A stretch of 64,000 nt of DNA. It comes from Malania oleifera (Eukaryota; Streptophyta; Magnoliopsida; Santalales; Ximeniaceae). Within the stretch, counting starts at the first letter, position 1. Each line of letters opens with the position of its first letter. The notes under the pieces are model-generated. The model was not told the DNA's origin. It made no database searches and was given only the letters and a program-made list of their open reading frames with translations. This document shows, piece after piece, positions 44,365-57,000 of the stretch. Location of the stretch: assembly GCF_029873635.1 (NCBI RefSeq), contig NC_080422.1:8153764-8217763 (forward strand), in the 5' to 3' direction. The position numbers and the translations under genes were made by a program.

Positions 44365-45202
44365 ATATTTATATACTTATTTTTAATGCAAGAAATGAAC
44401 TTACATAGAATATATATTGTTTCTTGCTTGTATGCTTAAATACTTTCATGACTTATGCTATCTCTAAGTTAAAAATTTATGTCATGAAATTTCAACTTTT
44501 TTATGAGCATTGCATTGCATAATTAGTTCATTGATTATATATGAAATGCATATGAACTAGTTAGATCCATTTTATGCTCAAACCTATTTTTTCATATGCC
44601 ATATGCTTTAAATTCCATTTTTTTTTTCTTGCAGGTCATATGAAATGCTTGAATTGCAATGGTTTGTGTATATTTCTAGTCTGGCCTTATTCATTATGTC
44701 ATTTTTTTTTCCTTAAATAACTAGTTAAACTATTTATGTGTGTTTAATTGCCATATTTTTCAATCAGTTATAAAACTATTTTCAAGTCCCAAAATTATAA
44801 TATCAAAAGGGAGAGTATTTTCTAAGAAAAATGAAAATTATTTCAAAAAGGGAGAGATTTTTTTTTTTAAAGTTAAAATTTATAATACTCATATGGTTTT
44901 AAAACTTAGCCCTTTTGATGATGACAAAAGGAGGAGATTTTTTTTGTGAGAAAAATGAAAAATATTTTGAAAATATTGTTGTAAGGGGGTAATTTTTTTT
45001 TTTAAATGGAAAAATATCTGAGCTACGAGCATCTGTGCTTTAAATGACTAAACTAAATGCATGTTTTATTTTTAATGTCTTCTTTCTTGAATATGCCTAA
45101 GATAAACTGTTATTTTTAAGATATGCATATTCGTAAGGAGAGCTTTTTCAGGTGTAATCCATTTTGCTCTAGTACGTTTGTCATTATCAAAAAGTGGGAG
45201 AT
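43030..45202 (+). other. Non-coding 3' region of a Sire4-like element
   Basis: No gene. It holds two diverged direct repeats of about 190 bp (about 43280-43470 and 43470-43660; shared AAGGGAGCTTAAGTC/AGGGGAGTTTAAGCC), (CA)n and (TA)n at 44303-44358, and five purine tracts (about 44808, 44846, 44926, 44981, 45190), each followed by a T run or GAT. The last adjoins the LTR at 45203. Confidence 0.6.
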
Positions 45203-45244
45203 TGTTTACTTTTTGAGTTTGATCTTTGTTTTGATGCTGACAAA
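45177..45244 (+). repeat. Inverted repeat enclosing the Sire4' polypurine tract and 3' LTR start
   Basis: Arms 45177-45192 and 45229-45244 pair at 14 of 16 positions; the loop contains GTGGGAGAT and the LTR start. Confidence 0.68.
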
Positions 45245-45599
45245 GCACAAGTATCTTATGTGTGAATTTAGTGTGTGAACAGGTTTAGATGTCAGCACGG
45301 ACATAAGATACAAGAGAAATGGAGGTCAAGATGGAACTCAAAGCTCACATGATTTGGTGTATTCCATGATGAATCAGAGGAACAAATGAAGAAGAAGAAC
45401 ATATTTGTTATATATTGTATTGCATTTAGTTTTTGATTTGGTCTGTAATAATGCAGAACATGCATGATATGATTAAATGCTCAAGACGAACCATATACTG
45501 ACCATAGGGACCCAACCTTTCATGAAAAACCATTTTCTAAAATATAAAAATTATGCAAAGGTTTTCAAAAATAAAATAAGGGCAAAAACTAATGAATTC

Positions 45600-45970
45600 A
45601 CTGACCTCGGTTGACTGACCAGCTAGAGTTATAATCAGCTTTGTCGATTGAACTTAGGAAAAGTCAAAGTTTGACTTAGCTCGGTCGACCGACGAATTTT
45701 GAACTTAGCTTCTACTGTCAACCAACCGCTGAACTTGACTTTTATACCTTCCTCGGCTGGCTGACACTCTCAATTCAAAATTGCCTCAGCCAACCGGCCT
45801 TCAAGGCTCAGTCGACCAGTCATTTGACCAGTCGACTAAACTCAGGAAGAAGGAAAAATAGCCCTAGGTTAGCCGAACGACCCTTTGCTCAGCTGACTGA
45901 ACCTATTGGGAAATTCAAATCTAGTGTTTGTGGTCAGCTAATCAACACTAGTGTCAGCCGATCGAACCTC
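45600..45970 (+). repeat. Palindromic motif array in the Sire4' LTR
   Basis: About twelve copies of a TCGGTCGACCGAC-like motif; the copy at about 45693-45704 contains the palindrome CGGTCGACCG. Confidence 0.7.
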
Positions 45971-46049
45971 TTAGGTTCTAGTTATTTTCTAGCACTAATC
46001 ATGTTTAATTTTTAATTAAATTTTTTAAAAAAAAAAACCGAGCGTGTCC

Positions 46050-46083
46050 TTAAACGGTCACTTTTTCAGAAAATCTATAAATA
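46050..46083 (+). promoter_or_regulatory. Sire4' core promoter: AACGG motif and TATA box
   Basis: TTAAACGGTCA at 46050-46060 and TATAAATA at 46076-46083. Confidence 0.48.
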
Positions 46084-46704
46084 CCCCTTTCATTTGCTTA
46101 ATTAGCAACTTTGATTAATTTCAAAACTCTCAAATATTTTTTTAATCAAAGTTCCCCCACTTTAATTTTTACTGCAAAATATTTTTGGGGTAAATTTTTA
46201 ATTCTCTCCCACTCTCTTTCCTTTCGTTCATTTGAAAAACACTTTTGAAAGGCAACATTTATTTTATTTAGGGCATTTATTTTTACATCCATAGCATTTA
46301 CTCTCACTTGTTCTTTATTTTTTAAACATTCTTGAGAGTATATTTAAGTGTTTTTCCCATAAATTTTTCTTGATAAACATTTTTGGGAAAATCCAAGTTC
46401 TTGCTTGTGAACCTTTCGCACTTCCATTGCAAGATTCATGAGCTTATCTTGATTTATTGCACAAATATTTTTAAACTTAAATCCTAATTTCTCCAAATAA
46501 TTTCTTTTTTGTGAAATCTTTACTGGAGAACATATGTATCACATTCAGATCTTTGAAATGCATTATTACACACTCGATATTTTAAATCAAAGATCATATA
46601 TTCTTATTTGTGCAAAAATCACTTTGAAAGCAAATACCCTAGGTTCTCCTTATTTTTATTGAAAAATATTTTTGAGAAATATTTATTTGGATCTTTGAAG
46701 TTTG

Positions 46705-46913
46705 TGTAATTACCCTAAAAAAAAATCAAAAAAATTTAATTAATATATTAAAATTATTAATCAACTAATTAGTTAAACATTATTAAATTAATGTATTAAA
46801 TAAACAAATAAAAAGAAATAGTAGGAAAAAAAAAGTTAAGAGTAATTATTAATTAACTAATTAGTTAATTAAATATTATTAAATTAAATTAATTAAATTG
46901 AGTAAAATGGTGG

Positions 46914-46956
<43 letters not shown>

Positions 46957-48135
46957 ATATAATATGATATTGTTATAATATATATAAAGTAAGTAAAGGA
47001 AAAAAAAACCAAAAGAAGGAAGCTTGAAGCTTCTCGGAGAATTGCAGATAGAACGGCGTCTATCAGTCTCCTTCTCTCAGTTGTCCACTCTTCCGTCTTC
47101 TCTCTCTTCGCCTCATTTCTCGACAGATATTTCGACCAATCAATAAATAGAAGGTGCCGTTGGATTCCTAATTTCGCCACTGACATTTCTACTGGAGCTG
47201 AATTGTCGTGGGAGCGACGTAGGCACCATTCCTGGGATAAGGCAATTTTTTCCTAATTTCTCAATTTTTTGTTAAATCTACCGTTAAATCGACGATTAGG
47301 CACCACCACAGGGTCCTGGGCGAGATCATTGTCATTTTCACAGGAGTAAATTTCCAATTGGAATTTTCTAGGCCTTACTCCAAAGAAAGAGTGGGATTTG
47401 AAAAATTTGGTAAATTAGTTATATTTGAGGGTATAACTATTTATTTGGTATTTAAGGGCCTAGGAAATATTAAAATAGTATTTTAGTTAGGATTAATTTA
47501 ATGGAATTATGATTTTTTATTCAGGGTCCGGGTGAACGTCGCAAGTATTTTTCGAGGTCCCTGTTGACATAGTTCAAGAAACCAGGTAAGAGGGAAATTA
47601 TGTATTAAATCAAATTTCATGAAATTAAAGGTAATATATTATGTTATATTATATATATATGTTTTGGTGTGAATTATAAAATGCCAACCGTGTAAAACTA
47701 TGTTTTCTGAGCCTAGGACTGTTTATATAGTTATGTATATGTGAAAGTAAACGAATGAAAGTGAAAAGTAATTTATGAGGAATTATGTAAGAAATGAAAT
47801 GTATTTTCAGCACATAAATGTTAAATGTGAGTTGGCCTATTTTACGAGAATATGTATGAATTTTACTGCTAAATTGTGTGGCATGAGTAAATGTAAATTC
47901 TGTGCAAATATATGTTAAATGTATGAGATGTAGGTTAAGTAAGTAAAGCATTAGTAATGAAATATGATATGAACTATGCTACTTGTGTGTGTTAATGTAA
48001 CCATGTAAACAGCTAAAAGATGTTAGGTAAAACAACTGAAAGATGTTGGGTAAAACAGCTGAAAGATCTTAGGTAAAATAGCTGAAAAATGTTGAGTAAA
48101 ATAACTAAAAGATGCTGGTTAGATTAGCTAAAGGG
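46705..48135 (+). repeat. Ty3-5: Gypsy LTR, 3'-truncated
   Basis: Starts TGTAATTACCC inside the Sire4' LTR and follows the other Tekay-type LTRs (GTGCCGTTGGATTC, TTTCTACTGGAGC, GACGTAGGCACCATTCC). It contains (TA)n at 46914-46948 and a CAGCTGAAAGATG minisatellite (about 48003-48125). It then ends without the last kilobase. What follows resembles a Sire 3' region, not the rest of the Sire4' LTR. Confidence 0.72.
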
Positions 48136-48208
48136 GAAGATGTTTGTTGAGCAAAATGCATGTGTGACTATGCTTCAATTCTGAAACTAAATGCACAATC
48201 ATTTGTAT
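48136..48208 (+). other. Sire6 3' non-coding region, left piece
   Basis: Short AT-rich piece (AACTAAATGCACAATC) that, with 50793-50913, resembles the Sire4' region at about 45045-45202. It is interrupted by Ty3-6. Confidence 0.5.
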
Positions 48209-48436
48209 TGTAAAAACCTGAAAAATTAAAATGATTGAAATAATAAAAAAAATAGATAAAATAACAAATAAATAAATAAAAGGAATGGCGTGGGGAAAAG
48301 AAGAAAAAAATTAAAAATTAAAAATTAAAATTAAAGAAATTAAATTAAATTAAGATAAATTAAATAATTAAATAATTAGTTATAAAATTAAACATTTTTA
48401 CATTGGATTTAAAAAAAAAACTAATTGAAATAGGAG

Positions 48437-48471
<35 letters not shown>

Positions 48472-48558
48472 AACTGAAGAAAGAAGAAGAAGAAAGAAGA
48501 AGGAGAACAGAGAAGGTTCACACGCCCCCCCCTGAATTTTTCCTACGCGTTCGTCTTC

Positions 48559-48602
<44 letters not shown>

Positions 48603-50792
48603 CTCGGCGGATTTGCAGCGAATCGGGAAATGGAAGGTTCTGTTGGATTCCTGGTTCCGCTGCCGACATTTCTACTGGAGCAAATTTGTCGTGGAAACGG
48701 CTTAGGCACTGTTCCTAAGGAAATGTAACTTTTTCCCATTTTTTCAGTTTTGCTTTAAATCTACTATTAAATCGACGATCGGATACCATCACGAGGTTGC
48801 TAGTCGTCGTCGTCATTTTGGTGTAGGTAATTTTCCAATTGGGATTTTCTAAGCCCCACTCCAAAGCGAGAGTGGGATTTGAGGAATTTGGAAAAATGGT
48901 TATATTTGCGGGTATTATTATTTATTTGGGAATTATGGCCCTAGGAAATATTTAAATAAGTATTTTATTTTGGAATAATTTAAATGGAATTAGGGTTTTT
49001 GATTCAAGGTCTAGGTGAGTGCCGCAGGTATTTTTCAGAGTCCCTGTTGGCGTAGTTCAAGAAATCAGGTAAGGGAAAAAATATATATTAAACCAGAATT
49101 TTTATGAATTTAATGAAAAAATAAATTGTGTTATATATATGTGTATATGTTTCGGTATGGGTAAAATGCCAACTATTTAGATTATATTTTTCGAGTTTAG
49201 GGTTGTTTACTGGATATGTATATGCAAAAATGAACCGATGAAAGTAAGAAATATTTTTAGGGTAATTATGTAAGGAATGAAAGATATTTTCAGTATATAA
49301 ACATTAAATGTTAGTTGACTTATTTTACAGGTAGTGTATGAATTTTATTGCTAAATTGTGTGGCATGAGTAAATAGGAATGTTGTGTGGATATATATGTC
49401 AAATGTAGGAGGTGCAGGCTAAGTAAGTAATGCATTGTAAATAAAACATGATATGAACTATTTTGCTTATATGTGTTAATGCAACCATGTAAACAGCTGA
49501 AAAATGTTAGGTAAACAGTTCAAAAATGTTAGGTAAAACAGTTGAAAGATGCTAGGTAAAATAGCTAAAAGATACTGGATAAATGTAAAACAGCTGAAAA
49601 ATGCTGGGTAAAACAGCTAAGAGATGCTGGGTAAATGTATGATAGCTGAAAAATGTTGGATAAATAGCTGAAAGATGTTGGGTAAAACAACTGAAAGATG
49701 TTGGGTATGAAATGAAATGAAAAGGGAAATGAATGGAATGGAAATGAAATGTGAAATGTGAACAATGTAAAATGGGAAAGAGTCACTTAAAGTGAAATGA
49801 AATGCAATGTTTAAATTATGAACATGAACGGATGTGTATGATTGAATAATGACAGAAAAGAATAATGTATTATGACATTAGAAGTATTTTTGTATGTAGA
49901 ACATGTTACGTTTGGGCGGGGCACACTCTTCGTCTGAGGGCTTGCTGAGTAAAGCGAGTGCACTAGTAGTTTTAGATATGGCAATAGCTGCATAACGTAT
50001 TAGGGTAGAGGGAACCTACTTGTATGGGCCGGTAGAATTCCCTATTCTTAGGAGCCTCTGTCGGTAAACTTTTGTATGAATTATGTGACTACGAGATCGA
50101 TTTATCACTTGAGGGTTTACTGAGTAAGGTGATTGCCCTGGTATGCTTGAGCTGTGACATTTGGGTTGCCTAGGTATCAGAGCAGAGGGGTACTACTTGT
50201 ATGGGGGGGTAATTACCCCTATCCTCGGGTAATCTCGTGGGTTAAATCTTTTGCATATGTTTGATTAATATCATAGAATGATTTCAGAAATTGTGTTAAA
50301 GATTTTTAAATGTTAAATATAATGTTATTATATATCTCATGTTAGCCACACACTATTTTAATATATGGTTTTTTCCCTTACTGAGATGTGCCTTACTCAA
50401 ATATAAATGTATTTCTTTCTCAGGACATCCTCGAGGTCGAGCTTTGAGAGCTCGAGGTTTTATAGCATTATTGGGAAATAGAAAAAGAAAAGGGTATATT
50501 TCTATGTTAATTTTGGGGAATGTAAATATTTATGTTTTATGTCTTTATGTTTTAAGGCTATTGAGTAAGGAATGATTGTGAAAATACTGAATTGTTTTGG
50601 GAGTTATGTATTTATGGAAATGCAGGTGATGAATAATTTATTATGGATTATAGATAGATTTTAGAAAACTCTGGTATTATAATTAAGAGATTATATTTAT
50701 GTTTTCCACTGCGTATATGTTAATTCTGGATCATCAGGGATTTTATCAGGTATAACGCGTCGGACCAGGGTTTAAGGGTTCGGGGTGTTACA
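48209..50792 (+). repeat. Ty3-6: Gypsy (Tekay/Del) solo LTR
   Basis: 2584 bp, TGTAAAAACCTG to GGGGTGTTACA, flanked by TGTAT (48204-48208) and TGTAA (50793-50797), a near-perfect target duplication. No internal sequence, so probably a solo LTR. Contains (TA)n at 48439-48467, (CT)n at 48561-48597 and a 22-24 bp minisatellite (49491-49712). Confidence 0.82.
49491..49712 (+). repeat. Minisatellite in the Ty3-6 LTR
   Basis: About nine units of CAGCTGAAAGATGTTGGGTA type, 22-30 bp, some with an extra AATGTA insert. Confidence 0.8.
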
Positions 50793-50913
50793 TGTAATGT
50801 CTTCTTTATTGATATGCTTGGATTGTATTGTCTTTATATTAAACTATGTATTGTCTTTTAAGGCTAAACCCCATTTTGCTCTGATGCATTTGTCATCAGC
50901 AAAAAGTGGAGAT
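50793..50913 (+). other. Sire6 3' non-coding region, right piece, with polypurine tract
   Basis: Resembles about 45055-45202. It ends with AAAAAGTGGAGAT directly before the Sire6 LTR; the inverted repeat arms are 50889-50904 and 50941-50956 (14 of 16 pairs). Confidence 0.65.
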
Positions 50914-52307
50914 TGTTGACTTTTTGATTCTAATCCCTGGTTTTGATAATGACAAAATTGCAAGTTACTTATGTGTGCAATCAATACTTGAACATGTCTT
51001 TAATTCTAACACACACATAAGGCAAGGAAATGGAAGCCAGAAAGGACATAAAGCACACATATTCTTGGCATATTCTATGAAGTTTCAGAAGAGCAAAGAA
51101 GAAGACTTATTGTTTATTTTTTATAATGCATTTTCTTTCATTATTTGGTTTGTAATATTGTGGTCTGTAATAATGGCATCTTCACGCATGATAGGATCAT
51201 AATGCTCATACAGGACCATAGATTGACCATAGGGAATCAAAGGCCATTGTTTGACCTTAGGGTAGACTTCGGTCGACCGACGTTAAATTTTTGGCTTAGT
51301 TTAAAAGCCTAAGCCTTAGATTGACCTTAAGTCCTCAAGTAGCACATGAAAAATCCCCTTAAATTCACAAATCATATATATGCAAGTAGGGGTAAAATTT
51401 AAACAAAAATCAGGACTTATCCTTATTTTTGAATGGGCTTCGAGCGATCGAACTCAATGCATTTAAAACACATCGGTTGATTGAATAGGTAAAAAGGTCA
51501 ACATTGGACCAAGCCCTGGGCGACCAAACTCAAAATGAACACATTGTTCTCGATCGATCGAGCATAAGGGATGTCAGTTTTTACCTTCCTTGAGTACCCG
51601 AACTCTAAGTTCAAATATACACCGAGCGACCAAAGTATGATGTTCGGCAAACCGAATTGACCACCGGGCAACCGAACCTTGAGCGTTTGGAAAATTGCCT
51701 TGACCCTGCCACTCGTTTGGCTTTGATTAGTAACTTTGATTAGCAAATAATTTTCTCTCAAATATTATTAATTCTTTATTAATCAAAGTTCCCCCAAACT
51801 GATTTCATTGCAAAAATCTTTTCCTTGGGGTAAATTTTTACACTCTCAAACTCTCTTTATTATTTCTTGAAAATCATTTTTAAAAGAAAGCAGTTTTTAT
51901 TTGGGCATTTATTTTCAAGTGTTTTACTCTCTCTTACTTGCATATTTTAAAAAAAAAATTTGAGAGCAAAGCTTTGGGATATCTCCACATATTTCCATGG
52001 TAAATAAGTTGTTGGAGAAACACATTTTTGCATCCATGCTTTCATCAAGAAACCTTTATATTGCAAAGATCATTTGAGAAACCAAGACCCTAGGTTCTCC
52101 TACTTCTTCTTTAAAATATTTTCGGAGATATATTTGATTTATAGTTTAAATCTTTGAGGTCTTTATCATACGCATTATATTCAAAGATTGCAAAATTATT
52201 TTGAAAGCGCCTTTACTCTACTAAGCATGATTTCATATCATATTATAGGGCATGTTTTAGAGCTTTAATGGTGTACATCTCTACTTGTATTTAAAAGCAT
52301 TATTTTT
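50914..52307 (+). repeat. Sire6 3' LTR, first part
   Basis: TGTTGACTTTTTGATTC onward, related to the Sire4 LTR. The motif array lies at 51265-51700 (TTCGGTCGACCGACG, CGATCGATCGAG, GGGCGACCAAAC forms). I see no clear TATA box at the expected place (about 51700-51730). Interrupted at 52307 by Ty3-7 and resumed at 57941. Confidence 0.82.
51265..51700 (+). repeat. Palindromic motif array in the Sire6 LTR
   Basis: About nine spaced copies that mix the GTCGACCGA version of Sire4' with the GGGCGACC version of Sire5. Confidence 0.6.
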
Positions 52308-53379
52308 TAGACGCCCTGAAACCCGCCAAGTGGGGCCCGGGTGCCACGTATTCCAATCACCTATATCTGATACCATAATTAACATGCATGTAGCGAAATA
52401 TAAATAAATAACCTCAAATAAATACCATAGTTCTATATAACAACCAAAAACGAAAACTACAACATCGAAATATCCGTATCCATAACCATCATTTATAACA
52501 TAACCTAGTACAAATATATCTATATACCAGTATCTCACAATATCCCAAAAAAGAAACCACAAAAAATAGTCCCAGCCTAGGCCTTCAAGCCCGATCTCCA
52601 AAAGAACTTGAAAAGTTGTTAATCCACTAGGGTGAGAAACTTCTCAGTAAGGGTGGAATAAATTATAATAGTGTGTGACAAATGAGTTTTAATTTTATAC
52701 ATCAAAATAAACTACTTCTCATATAATATCAATAACAACTGAGAAAACGTATCATTAACAACATCACTGACATCTGATATCATACACACATCCAACATGC
52801 ACAAGTACATAATTTTTATGCAGGCGAAAGTCCCCGAAGATAGGAAAGATTACCCGCCCATACAACTAGCTTCCCTCTACTCTAGTACCTAAAAGATACC
52901 TATCAGAGCACTCAAATTACTCAGTAAGCCCTTAGGTGGAGAATTACCTCGCCGTTAGTATACACATCTTTATTATTTTGAAGGCGAAGGTTTCCGAGGA
53001 TCGGGATGTCTACCCTCCCATACAAGTAGCATCCATTTGCATTGATACCCAGAAACTACTAATGAGAGCACTCGCCTTTCTCAGCAAAACCCCGACAGTA
53101 TGTTTACCTCGCTGCATGCAGACACATGCATTCACAATATGCTGTATAATTATTATTATGCTATAATTAAATTCACATGCGCACAACACATCCACACAGG
53201 AATCATGCATCTCATACTTCGTCTTCCAATGTCCTCAGTACGTGACTGACACAGAGCAACTGCGTACATATCAGTACGTGGTCCACATAGGCACCTACGT
53301 ACTTCTTATCTATACGTGGCCCATGTAGACACCCTATTTTTGCCCTAGCCCAAATAGAACAAGGGGTTCCCTTTTTATC

Positions 53380-53815
53380 ATTATTATTAGTATTTTTATT
53401 AGTTTATTTATTCTTACTGTTATTATCATTAATTTTCATTTGTCTTATTATTATTACCATTATTATTATTTTATTTATTATTATTATTATTATTATTTTT
53501 CATTAGTATTATTATTATTACTTTTATTTTTATCTTTACTTCTATTTATAGTATTAATTATTATCATTATTATTATTATTTTTCATTAATATTATTTTTA
53601 ACTTTTATTATTATTAGTATTTTTGTCTTTATTAGTACTATTATTATTATTTATTTCTGTTATCATTATTTTTACTATTAATATTATTATTATCTCGTGT
53701 GCATTATTATTATTATTATTATAATTATTATCACTATTTTTATCATTATTATTATTTTTATTATTTTAATTTATTATTATTATTATCATATTATTATTAT
53801 TATTATTATTATTAG
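53380..53815. repeat. TTA/ATT-rich simple repeat tract
   Basis: Interrupted (ATT)n over about 430 bp in the Tat-like LTR; similar short tracts recur at 54890-55930. Confidence 0.85.
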
Positions 53816-53847
53816 TATGTGGTTTAGGGTTTCTTTTTGGGGGAAAA

Positions 53848-53861
53848 GCCTATATATAGGC
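53848..53861 (+). promoter_or_regulatory. Palindromic TATA box of the Tat-like LTR
   Basis: GCCTATATATAGGC, a perfect 14-bp palindrome in the middle of the LTR, 20-30 bp before the GC-rich block. Confidence 0.5.
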
Positions 53862-56434
53862 TTATTCTCACAGCTTCAAGGGGGGCGGCAGCGCACACTG
53901 GACAGCCAAAGAAAAAAAAAAGAGAAAATTTTTTCTTCATCGCCAAATCCCTGCATCTCCGACCACACTTCCAGCTTCCAGCCCCCCCCCCCCCTCTGCA
54001 GTTCCATCTCAGCAACACACTCGTACCGTGACACGAGGGGCAACCTCACGTACACAGCTCCCCGACCCCATCACTGACGACCTCCAATTCCACCCTACCA
54101 GCACCGCCGAGCATTACGACCACCAACATCTTCCCCTCTGCACCCGCCCCGACTTCTCCTCTACTTACTAAGGCGGACCTCACCGTATCTCACGGAACCG
54201 AGCCTCGCCGTCACCAACGCCGTCGGTTCAAGCCTCTGCAACTCCGACGGCAACCCAGTCCTCTCGGCCACTCGCAGCAACAACATCCGCCGCGCCGCTG
54301 TCTGCTCCGCAGCCGCAATCACCGACACTACCACAACCCCGTGCTCCACTCGCCCAGCCTCCCTTGCGGCAACTTCACCACCTCACCCGACGAACCAGCG
54401 GATCCGACCACGACACCACACAACTGCAAACAACTTCGGCAACTATCGCCACCGTCGCTGTCGTCATCATCAACTTCGGCAGCAACCGTCACCGTCACGG
54501 TCACCGTCGTCGTCATCTCCGACCAACCATCGGCCTCACCAGCGACTCACAACCTCACTCCGCTCCTCGCTCACCAGGCAATCACCACGACTCCGGCGAC
54601 CCTTCCACAGTAGCCCTGCAACCCCTCTGTGAGTCCCTCTGCAAACACACGCACACTGTGCACACACAGTGAACACACACACACACGCACTCATTCACAC
54701 ACTAAACACTCACACACACACAGCACATATACCTTATTGTATTTTATTAAATGTTGGTATACTCTTGTGATAATCCATGTTAATGTGTTTTTTTTATTTT
54801 TATTTTTTCCTCTGCTGTATCACTGTTTATATAAAATAATTACCGTCATGTTGTAAAGTATTTATTGTTAGGGTGTTTTTCACATTGCATGTGTATTATT
54901 ATTAGTAATATTATCATAATTGTTGACTTATTATTAGTATTATTATATTGTTGGTATGTCATTATTATTATTATTATATTATTGGAGTACTATTATTATT
55001 GTTGTTCGTTTTTTAATTGTATATTTAATTTGCATATGTATTATTGTCATTGCCTTTATTTTATTGGCATATTGCCATTTAATTGTATAGTTTGTGTATT
55101 TATTATAATGATTGCCCCTTGCATTTATTTGGATATTGACATTATTATTGACTGCACGTTTGATTGTATATTAGCTTGTATTATTATTGTATTTCAATTT
55201 TAGATTTTTGCTATGTTTCATAATTATCACATGTTTCCATATTGTACATGTATATATTTGTATAATATATCGTAATTTGAATTGTTCCCATAATCCCACT
55301 TGATTTGTTTCCAAATTGCATAATTTACGTGTTAATTGCATGATTAATTTATTTCTTTAATTATTTCCATATTGTACGTGTATTCATTAATTATGTGTTA
55401 ATATTAAGGTAGGTCTGGTGTTACTAAAATATGTTTATTATCATTATTAGTATTAGTATTGCTGTAATTGTCATCTTTATTATTATATTCATATGCATAT
55501 ATATGTTTTTAGATATGTAGTATTATTTTACATTATTATTTTTATACAGGTATATATACATATATGTGTGTGTGTGTTAAAATAAATGTTATTATCACTA
55601 TAGGTGTACGTATATATATATTTGATTTACGTATTGCTATTACAATATATAAGAGCATAGGTCATTTATTTACGTACATATTCATATTCTAAGGTAGTGT
55701 TACTATCGTGTGAAATTACTATTAGTATACAATTATTATTCTTTAATTATTTTATGTAGTATCATTGTGATATCATTGTATGTTATTATTACTGTATAGC
55801 TTGCAATATTAAATATTATTATAGTATAACGTTTCATTATTGTTACTATTGTTATTACTTTTTATTATTATTATTAATATCAAATATTCTTTATATTTTT
55901 GTTTCTCGGGTATGCTCAAATTTGGTATTATGTATTATGATATTTACTCTTATTATTTTATTTTACTATTTATTTTCGTGTACGTAGATCCCTATGATTT
56001 TACTGCGGGGGGTACGAGCCTTCGGGCTTTACGTACCCTAAGCTCTGAGGGAATATATATATATATATATATATGTATATATTATATTATATTTATTTAT
56101 TTATTTATTTTTCACATGTAATTATAAAGTCATAAAAAGGAGTAGTTTAAAGGCTTATTAGATTAACTTAGGGATAATTTCGAATTAATTAGGTACCGTT
56201 CGTAAGAACGGGCGCGTAGGGGGTGCTAGTACCTTCCCCTCGCGTAACCGAACTCCCGAACCCATTTCTGGTAACGTAGACCGATTCTACCCCTAACGGG
56301 GTAGTAATCATGTGTTCTAACCGCACTAAAGGTTAGTGGCGACTCCGATATTCCACGTTTTTAATTGAAAATTCAAATTGATTTTTATTTCGCCGCCCGG
56401 GGCACACGCGCTCCTGGGACGTCGCGACAGCCCA

Positions 56435-57000
56435 CACAAGCACCAATACCCACACAGGGTACATAACATGACCCACACAAGTGCCACCATCCACACAGGA
56501 TATATAACATGACCCACACATGCGCCATTACCCACACAAGATATAAATTGCCCCACATAGGCACCACTCCGGCTTTCGCAACATGTGGCCCATATAGGCA
56601 CCGTTATTCACCAGTATCCAATCCCCATGACCTACCCGTAGTACATCAGTAGAACAAGCTCCTCGATCTGCCAATGTCCTACCCCATATAAATGACAATA
56701 TGACGAGCTTCTCGACCTGCCAACGTCATATCATGATTTATATCTAGGCAATATAACAACCTCCTCATGCCAACGTCATATTGAGATGCATACGAATAAC
56801 CACACTAGGTAGTTCACATAGATGCATCAATGCATTACCACACAGGTATCAAACAGATCAATACATTCCCACACAGTAATCCAATAGATCAATACATTTC
56901 CATACATAAGTCAAACATAACAATTCATTCATCATGTCATAATCATTCCAAACATCCCCACATGCAAACCCAAATACCACAGTAATTCATATTCAATTTA
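56435..57000 (-). repeat. Degenerate minisatellite in Ty3-7
   Basis: Repeats of an ACCCACACAGG...ATATAACATG type unit of about 55 bp at 56435-56600, then looser repeats of TCAATACATTCCCACACA type. It is the reverse-strand counterpart of the minisatellite in the other Tekay-type LTRs; the Tat-like LTR inserted within it. Confidence 0.6.

Larger units (their letters stand above)
45203..46704 (+). repeat. Sire4' 3' LTR, truncated by Ty3-5
   Basis: Starts TGTTTACTTTTTGAG and follows the 24865 LTR closely up to GGATCTTTGAAG, where Ty3-5 enters. It may be the 3' LTR of Sire4 or of a sister copy; the two differ by roughly one base in eight by eye, plus a large array indel. The leader and LTR end are absent. 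Confidence 0.8.
53324..56429 (+). mobile_element. Tat/Ogre-like Gypsy solo LTR with perfect GCCCA target duplication
   Basis: 3106 bp, TGTAGACACCC to GACGTCGCGACA, flanked by GCCCA at 53319-53323 and 56430-56434. No internal region. The 3' end (GGGGGTGCTAGTACCTTCCC, CGCGTAACCGA, GGTTAGTGGCGACTCC) resembles plant Tat/Ogre LTR ends known to me. Inside are TTA-rich tracts (53380-53815), a palindromic TATA box (53848-53861), a GC-rich block (about 53880-54620) and a CA-rich stretch (54643-54725). ORFs of 60-126 aa here have biased composition and no recognisable domain. Confidence 0.8.

Noticed and set aside
53697..54672. Several plus- and minus-strand ORFs of 60-126 aa in the Tat-like LTR
   Set aside because: Composition follows the GC-rich or ATT-rich DNA, frames overlap on both strands, and no domain is recognisable; LTR sequence is the better explanation.
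56326..56601. Three overlapping minus-strand ORFs rich in Trp, Cys, Gly and Val
   Set aside because: They read through the ACCCACACAGG-type minisatellite of Ty3-7 and the end of the Tat-like LTR.
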